Source: Nitrospinota bacterium (GTDB lineage: Bacteria; Nitrospinota; Nitrospinia; Nitrospinales; Nitrospinaceae). From it: a stretch of DNA of 11,040 nucleotides. The position numbers were made by a program, and so were the translations under genes. Shown in pieces: positions 6,716-11,040 of this stretch. The notes beneath the pieces were generated by a model. That model saw only the letters and a program-made list of their open reading frames with translations. It was not told where the DNA came from and made no database searches. How positions within the stretch are numbered: position 1 is the stretch's first letter; every line of letters starts with the position of its first letter. Location of the stretch: assembly GCA_027298165.1 (NCBI GenBank), contig JAPUGN010000228.1, positions 1 to 11,040 on the forward strand. The letters are read 5' to 3'.

Positions 6716-7840
6716 ATGACTGACAAGCAACTCAATGCCCTCACCATCACCGAATACAATTTGATTGCTACCAAGGATCCCATCGGCAGCTATGACCGGC
6801 GCACCCGGGAAAACCTTTACGTGATCATCGAGAAACTGTTCGACGCCCGTTCCGAGTTGTCCCCCCTGGAATTCACAATTTTTCAGAAATTTCGTGAAGC
6901 GAATTTCGCCTCCCTCGATGAAAAAGACAAAAGGGTCAAATTCGAAGTGGTCCGTTACCTGTTGTCCGACCGGGTCCGGCAAACCGCGAAATTCACCGCC
7001 ATAGCCCTGTCCGGTCTGGTGGTGATCCTCCTGGCGGTTTACCATTTGATTTTGAATGACGCAACCCAGAAGCAAGTGGACGTGGCGTATTATGCCGGTC
7101 TCAAAAAAATGGGGCTGGCCTCCAAGGAAGAAATCGCTCTGGTTCAAACCCACCTGCATCAAACCGAAGCCACACTGATCAAAACCAAAAAGAAAAACGA
7201 AGAGCTGACCAAAATGGCCGAACAGCTGATCCGGAACAACAAGGTCGCTGAAAATTTCAAATATATCGTTAAACATATTTACGACGATCCCCGCACTGTT
7301 TACATCAAAACCTCCAATGGGGTCGACCTGAAGTTCGGCAATAACCGGATTGCCCGCTATCAGCAGGATCCAAAGATGTGGTATCTGCTCGGCGTCATCG
7401 AGACCGGTATGCTGAAAGTGTTTTACGATGACGAGCAGATCCTGGAAATTGAAACCATTTTCGGCCGCAAGGGAGAGGAGACCCCGCTGGGCGAATACGT
7501 GATCAAAAACCGTCTGCACCAACCCACCTGGTATAAAAAGGAAATCGTCAACGGCAAACAGATTGTCCGCCCCATCCCTTTCGGCGATCCGGATCATGAA
7601 ATCGGTCATTGGTGGCTGGGTCTCAAAAGGAAGGGCCCGAAGGTGCACGGCAGTTACGGCATCCACGGCGTCAACCTCAGCAAGTCCAACGAATTTTTCC
7701 GCAAGAACTTCGACTGGCGCAACGGCTCCGCCGGGTGCCCCAACATCCAGGAATGGTATCTCGATTTCCTGGCCCACGTCCTGCCGCTCGGCACCCACGT
7801 CAACATTGTCCAGAAAGACAAATGGGCCAAATCCACCTGA
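6716..7840 (+). CDS. Membrane-anchored YkuD-family L,D-transpeptidase with cytoplasmic N-terminal module
   Basis: 374 residues. Order: module 9-64 (shared with the preceding bactofilin), a basic stretch (72-92), one transmembrane helix (about 93-114), a probable coiled-coil stalk (about 137-180), then the YkuD catalytic domain (about 220-366). The basic side before the helix predicts N-in/C-out, so the module is cytoplasmic and the enzyme periplasmic. YkuD marks are ETPLGEY (255-261), YGIHG (314-318; His317) and SAGCPN (338-343; Cys341 nucleophile). L,D-transpeptidases make 3-3 peptidoglycan cross-links or attach proteins to the wall. The usual S-[HR]-G-C-[IVL]-R reads S-A-G-C-P-N; asparagine after Cys+1 also occurs in mycobacterial LdtMt2, but Ala and Pro here are unusual. 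ATG 6716 is preceded by the hairpin at 6684-6705. Last gene of the rsmI unit. Confidence 0.93.
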   Translation: MTDKQLNALTITEYNLIATKDPIGSYDRRTRENLYVIIEKLFDARSELSPLEFTIFQKFREANFASLDEKDKRVKFEVVRYLLSDRVRQTAKFTAIALSGLVVILLAVYHLILNDATQKQVDVAYYAGLKKMGLASKEEIALVQTHLHQTEATLIKTKKKNEELTKMAEQLIRNNKVAENFKYIVKHIYDDPRTVYIKTSNGVDLKFGNNRIARYQQDPKMWYLLGVIETGMLKVFYDDEQILEIETIFGRKGEETPLGEYVIKNRLHQPTWYKKEIVNGKQIVRPIPFGDPDHEIGHWWLGLKRKGPKVHGSYGIHGVNLSKSNEFFRKNFDWRNGSAGCPNIQEWYLDFLAHVLPLGTHVNIVQKDKWAKST

Positions 7841-7960
7841 CCCTCTGGCGAGGGAAGCTACTGGCTTACCGTTTACGGTAAACGATCATCTCTGGGCGCA
7901 ATTCAGGGTTTTAAAATTATCTGCGGCGATTCGCCGCTGGGTTTCGGCTTGTTTATCCGC

Positions 7961-7966
7961 TATAAT
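7961..7966 (+). promoter_or_regulatory. Candidate argH promoter, -10 element
   Basis: A perfect TATAAT lies 32 nt before the argH ATG; predicted transcription start is about 7973. No good -35 hexamer is seen at normal spacing (7938-7943 reads TGGGTT), so an activator may be needed or the match may be chance. The 158-nt gap from the transpeptidase also holds three small perfect hairpins (7841-7854, 7866-7881, 7923-7937). None has a T-run, so no clear terminator separates the two units. Confidence 0.4.
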
Positions 7967-7998
7967 TTCAAGTCTTTACTTTTAATCGGGAAATAACC

Positions 7999-9372
7999 AT
8001 GAAACAGCCCTGGGGCGGCAGGTTTAAGGACTCCACAGACGCGTTGATGCTGAGGTTTTCCTCCTCCATCTTCTTCGACAAGCGGCTGTATGCCTACGAC
8101 ATCGAGGGGAGCATTGCGCATTGCCGGACCCTGCAGAAATGCAAAATCCTGAAACCCGCCGAAGCTAAAAAAATCATTGCCGGCTTGGGGAAAATCCTGA
8201 AAGAATTCGACCAGGGAAAATTCAAGATCAAAGACAATCTGGAAGATATTCACATGAATATCGAACAGCGGCTGATCGACCTGGTCGGACCGGTGGGTGG
8301 CAAGCTTCATACCGGGCGCAGCCGCAACGACCAGGTGGCGCTCGATATCCGGATGTACCTGCGGGACGCAATCGAGACCATCCAACAAAGCCTGCACCAG
8401 CTGGCCAAAACCGTGCTGGGCCAAGCGAAAAAACACGTCGACACCCTCATCCCCGGCTACACCCATATGCAGAGGGCGCAACCGGTGTCGTTGGCGCATC
8501 ACCTGCTGGCCTATCTGGAAATGTTCGGGCGGGACCGGGACCGGCTGGCCGATGCTCTTACGCGGGTGAACGTCATGCCGCTGGGATCGGCCGCACTGGC
8601 GGGGACCAATTTCCCCATCGATCGCCAATACACCGCCAAGCTGCTGGGCTTCCCGGCGGTGACGCACAACAGCATCGATGCGGTCAGCGACCGGGATTTT
8701 ATCGTCGAGTTCTGCGCCGCCGCGTCGGTCCTCATGATGCACCTCAGCCGGTTCTGCGAGGAGATCGTCCTCTGGTCGACCAGCGAGTTCGCGTTCATGG
8801 AACTGTCCGACGCGTACACCACCGGCAGCAGTATCATGCCGCAGAAAAAAAACCCCGACGCCGCCGAACTCATCCGGGGCAAGACCGGAAGGATTTACGG
8901 CAACCTGATTGGCCTGCTCACTATGATGAAGGGCCAGCCGTTGGCCTACAACAAGGATTTGCAGGAGGACAAGGAACCCCTGTTCGATACGGTGGACACC
9001 GTGCAGACGTCGCTGACGGTATTCGCAGGCATGTTGAAGACGGCAAAATTTAAAAAAATAAAAGTGGAAAAATTGGCCGCCAGCGGCTTTTTAACCGCCA
9101 CCGATCTGGCCGATTACTTGGTTCTGCAGGGGGTGCCGTTTCGGGAGGCGCACGAGATCACCGGCAAAACTGTCGCGCTCTGCCTTGACACCGGAAAAAC
9201 CCTCGAGCAGTTGACGCTGAAAGAGTTTCAAAAATTTTCAAAGAAGATCAAAAAGGACGTGTTCGACACTCTGTCCATCGAGCAGTCGGTTAAACGCAAA
9301 CAGGTTTACGGCGGCACCGCTCCCAACCGGGTCAAAGAGCAGATCAGTCGCCTGAGTAAAATTTGGAAGTGA
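7999..9372 (+). CDS. argH: Argininosuccinate lyase
   Basis: 457 residues, the standard length. ArgH is a cytoplasmic homotetramer that splits argininosuccinate into arginine and fumarate, the last step of arginine synthesis. The N-terminus MKQPWGGRF is typical. The three conserved regions of the fumarase/aspartase superfamily are present: TGRSRNDQVALD (105-116), THMQRAQPVS (155-164) and the flexible signature loop GSSIMPQKKNPD (276-287). The catalytic serine in that loop (S278 by comparison with delta-crystallin) is kept. All catalytic motifs are intact, so the enzyme should be active. ATG 7999 has only a weak purine-rich ribosome site (GGGAAA). A lipoprotein gene follows after 7 nt, an argH-lptM order I recall from other bacteria. 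Confidence 0.97.
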   Translation: MKQPWGGRFKDSTDALMLRFSSSIFFDKRLYAYDIEGSIAHCRTLQKCKILKPAEAKKIIAGLGKILKEFDQGKFKIKDNLEDIHMNIEQRLIDLVGPVGGKLHTGRSRNDQVALDIRMYLRDAIETIQQSLHQLAKTVLGQAKKHVDTLIPGYTHMQRAQPVSLAHHLLAYLEMFGRDRDRLADALTRVNVMPLGSAALAGTNFPIDRQYTAKLLGFPAVTHNSIDAVSDRDFIVEFCAAASVLMMHLSRFCEEIVLWSTSEFAFMELSDAYTTGSSIMPQKKNPDAAELIRGKTGRIYGNLIGLLTMMKGQPLAYNKDLQEDKEPLFDTVDTVQTSLTVFAGMLKTAKFKKIKVEKLAASGFLTATDLADYLVLQGVPFREAHEITGKTVALCLDTGKTLEQLTLKEFQKFSKKIKKDVFDTLSIEQSVKRKQVYGGTAPNRVKEQISRLSKIWK

Positions 9373-9379
9373 GACAATT

Positions 9380-9526
9380 ATGAAATGGTTTCCTCTCATT
9401 ATTATTATGCTGTTGTCCCTCGGCTTGGCCGATTGCGGCAAGAAGGGTCCCCCGGTGCCCCCGGACGAGCCGAAACAGGAATCCCCCTACCCCGCCAACC
9501 GCGAAGAACGCGGCAACCGCCGTTAA
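9380..9526 (+). CDS. lptM: Small LptM-like lipoprotein
   Basis: A 48-residue gene beginning 7 nt after the argH stop. It opens with a short basic-hydrophobic signal peptide (MKWFPLIIIMLLSLGLAD), a lipobox cysteine at residue 19, then CGKKGPPVPP. The C-G-x-K-G-P-x3-P pattern is the hallmark of LptM (formerly YifL), a tiny outer-membrane lipoprotein that helps LptD assemble for lipopolysaccharide export. The remaining 20 residues are polar and proline-rich with a basic end (RGNRR). The residue before the cysteine is Asp (LADC), whereas Gly, Ala or Ser is normal, so signal peptidase II processing may be poor or the base may be a sequencing error. Ribosome site is weak, so coupling to argH is likely. 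Confidence 0.82.
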   Translation: MKWFPLIIIMLLSLGLADCGKKGPPVPPDEPKQESPYPANREERGNRR

Positions 9527-9551
9527 ATTTAGGATGGTATAAGAAAAAAGG

Positions 9552-9631
9552 CTCCCCTCCTTGAGGAGGGGATACAGGGGTGGTTATTAACCCCTCTTCT
9601 ATCCTCCCCTTGAAAAGGGGAGGAGGTTTTT
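9552..9631. repeat. Compound palindromic (REP/MITE-like) repeat, possible terminator
   Basis: Three hairpins in a row: an 8-bp stem at 9553-9572 (TCCCCTCC/GGAGGGGA), a 6-bp stem at 9576-9595 (AGGGGT/ACCCCT), and a 9-bp stem at 9603-9623 (CCTCCCCTT/AAGGGGAGG). The whole block is also an imperfect inverted repeat centred near 9587, since the reverse complement of the left half resembles the right half. The last hairpin is followed by AGG and five T's (9627-9631), so it could end the argH-lptM transcript. The style matches dispersed C-rich palindromic repeats found in many genomes; only one copy is visible here. Confidence 0.65.
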
Positions 9632-9865
9632 AGTTTACCCGTATTCAGCGGGATCATCCTTACTCCTTTAAATTCAATCATATAGTCCAAATTTTTGAGG
9701 GACAAGCGTCCTGGTTTATGGTATAAATCTAAAGTCCTGTATAACTTATTGATTTTACATTCATTACAGGGCAAACAAGAATTCCCGGGATTCCCCCGGC
9801 GTCTGCTTCTCTTCCAGGATTTAACTTCAAAACCTTAAATTTCACTAAATTAAGGACTCTCCGCC
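9632..9865. other. AT-richer intergenic region with candidate promoter
   Basis: No gene is supported here; together with the repeat, the gene-free stretch is 339 nt. A promoter-like pair GGGACA (9699-9704) and TATAAA (9722-9727) has 17-nt spacing, with a TG one base before the -10 (extended -10 form). It would give a leader of about 130 nt for the gene starting at 9866. Ribosome site AAGGA (9852-9856) lies 9 nt before that ATG. I see no tRNA, riboswitch or other structure. Confidence 0.4.
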
Positions 9866-11040
9866 ATGAACAACGATCAAATCGCTCTTTATCTGAACGA
9901 TCATCCTGACTTTTTCAACCAGTACCCGGAACTGCTGGCCCGGATTCAAGCCATCTCCCCGGAGGATATACCTCTCAAGCCGGCAAAAACCCTGAACATC
10001 GCCAACCGCATTCTGAAACGGGCCCAGGCCGATACGGAGCACATGAAAAATCAGCTGGTCAACTTCATGGAAATCACCCAGGCCAACGAGAAAATCCAGG
10101 AGAACCTGTTCGAGATCGACCGTATCATTATGTACAGCCTCAATTTTTCCCAAATGATCGGGCAACTCTGCGAGGAAATCGTCAAGCGTTTCAAAATCCC
10201 GGGAGTCAAAATTATCCTGATGGATGGCGACGACCATTTGATGGAGCGGTGCCTGAAGGACCGGCTGGAGATTCAATCGATCGACGGCCTGCAATTCATT
10301 GACACGGCCACCGTTTCCAGCTGGTTTGAGGCGGATACCCGGCCCGTGCTCCGGGCGGAGTTGACGGAGGGTTCTTCAATTTTTGGCGGGGAACCCGCAT
10401 TGAACATTCAATCGGAGGCGTTGATACCGATCGTACTGCATGGCAACCTTATCGGTGTCATCGCGCTGGGGAGCGAAACACCGCATCATTTCCACGAAGG
10501 ATTGCGCACTGATCTTCTGGAACGCACCGCCGACAAACTCGGTATTGCCATCGAAAACATTCTGCTGATCGATCTGATGAAAAACCAGCCGGTGCTGGAT
10601 TCCAATACGGGACTTTACAATGAAATTTATCTCGAACCCGTTCTCAGGCGCGAATTTGGCTGGGCGCAGTGCTATTCCAAAAGCCTTTCGCTTATCAAAA
10701 TGCACATTGACTCTTTTGAGGAACTCGTGAATACTTATGGCACATCACGCATCCAGAAGGTCCTGCAGGAGGCCGGTAAAATGCTTGCGGAGCACAGCCG
10801 CGGGGGCGATATTATGATCAGCTCCGGCGGTGGGAATTTTCTGGTGTTATTGCCGGAGACGTCGCAGCAGGGCGCCGGGCAGATCGCCGAGCGCATCCGG
10901 GAAACCCTTGTATCACATATGTTTCCGGACCTGGAGAACGATTGCGTGAGGATTGTTTCCGGGGTGGCCACCACCGGCAAGGGCATCGATTCCCCCGCCG
11001 ACCTGCTGGCGGCGGCGTCCAACGCCCTGGATCAGGCTAA
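9866..11040 (+). CDS. DUF484-like / GAF / degenerate GGDEF protein (3'-truncated)
   Basis: 391 codons are visible with no stop. The N-terminus IALYLNDHPDFFNQYPELLARI (6-27) is typical of DUF484 proteins. A helical linker (about 45-90) follows, then a GAF-like domain (about 90-235; IPIVLHGNLIGVIALGS at 187-203). A GGDEF-type domain starts at DSNTGLYNEIYLEPVLRREF (245-264). In diguanylate cyclases this domain joins two GTP into c-di-GMP, but here the signature is GGGNF (321-325), the first metal Asp of the D-I-D motif is His280, and the usual substrate residues after YG (291-292) are absent. An RxxD (R312-D315) precedes GGGNF by exactly five residues, the geometry of the inhibitory c-di-GMP site. 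It is probably a soluble sensor or receptor, not an enzyme. ATG 9866 is supported by AAGGA at 9 nt. Confidence 0.83.
   Translation, partial: MNNDQIALYLNDHPDFFNQYPELLARIQAISPEDIPLKPAKTLNIANRILKRAQADTEHMKNQLVNFMEITQANEKIQENLFEIDRIIMYSLNFSQMIGQLCEEIVKRFKIPGVKIILMDGDDHLMERCLKDRLEIQSIDGLQFIDTATVSSWFEADTRPVLRAELTEGSSIFGGEPALNIQSEALIPIVLHGNLIGVIALGSETPHHFHEGLRTDLLERTADKLGIAIENILLIDLMKNQPVLDSNTGLYNEIYLEPVLRREFGWAQCYSKSLSLIKMHIDSFEELVNTYGTSRIQKVLQEAGKMLAEHSRGGDIMISSGGGNFLVLLPETSQQGAGQIAERIRETLVSHMFPDLENDCVRIVSGVATTGKGIDSPADLLAAASNALDQA

Noticed and set aside
6272..7798. A 508-codon open frame on the minus strand across the second bactofilin and the L,D-transpeptidase
   Set aside because: It is antisense to two genes with clear domains and motifs. 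The long open frame follows from their codon bias, its product has no recognisable domain and it crosses a gene boundary.
7841..7937. Three small perfect hairpins (7841-7854, 7866-7881, 7923-7937) between the transpeptidase and argH
   Set aside because: Stems are 5-6 bp and none is followed by a T-run. I could not support a terminator or an arginine operator (ARG box) from the sequence.
7960..8742. A 260-codon minus-strand open frame opposite argH
   Set aside because: It lies wholly opposite the conserved argH start region and its promoter gap; the product looks like an antisense shadow with no known motif.
9529..9774. An 81-codon minus-strand open frame in the intergenic region
   Set aside because: About a third of it is a translation of the palindromic repeat (the SSPFQGEDRRG-type peptide is typical of such repeats). 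The rest is low-complexity and has no ribosome site or domain.
1..11040. CRISPR array, tRNA, rRNA, transposase, prophage or toxin-antitoxin genes
   Set aside because: None was seen on either strand; there are no regularly spaced direct repeats and all supported genes are on the + strand with ordinary chromosomal context.

Overview
This is a housekeeping and cell-organisation region of a Gram-negative bacterium. A transpeptidase with one membrane span and an LptM-like lipoprotein imply an outer membrane. The base composition is moderate and the genes are tightly packed, all on the + strand. Deep-branching proteobacterial relatives (deltaproteobacteria or Nitrospinota) fit the mix of ParABS, bactofilins and orphan ParA, but no rRNA or unique marker allows a firm assignment.

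Region 1 (1-3949) is chromosome-segregation territory. It holds the 3' part of etfA, then rsmG, two parS sites, parA, parB (4-nt overlap with parA) and a small bactofilin, closed by a GC-rich hairpin terminator. The rsmG-parA-parB order plus parS sites suggests closeness to the replication origin. One parS copy forms the end of rsmG. The other is a perfect palindrome just downstream of a TATAAT hexamer ahead of parA.

Region 2 (4000-7840) looks like one transcription unit starting from a good sigma70-type promoter: rsmI, an orphan ParA/MinD-like ATPase with a large internal insertion, a second bactofilin, and a membrane-anchored L,D-transpeptidase. The second bactofilin and the transpeptidase carry the same N-terminal module at the same residues (9-64, ungapped, 24 of 56 identical). 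This is the most interesting signal in the window. It suggests that a cytoplasmic bactofilin scaffold, possibly positioned by the ATPase, recruits or organises a periplasmic peptidoglycan cross-linking enzyme through a shared cytoplasmic domain.

Region 3 (7841-11040) holds argH, a 48-residue LptM-like lipoprotein, and a low-information intergenic stretch with a compound palindromic repeat. It ends with a 3'-truncated DUF484/GAF/GGDEF-like protein. The cyclase site of that protein is degenerate (GGGNF) while the RxxD inhibitory-site spacing is kept, so it is more likely a c-di-GMP receptor or regulator than an enzyme.
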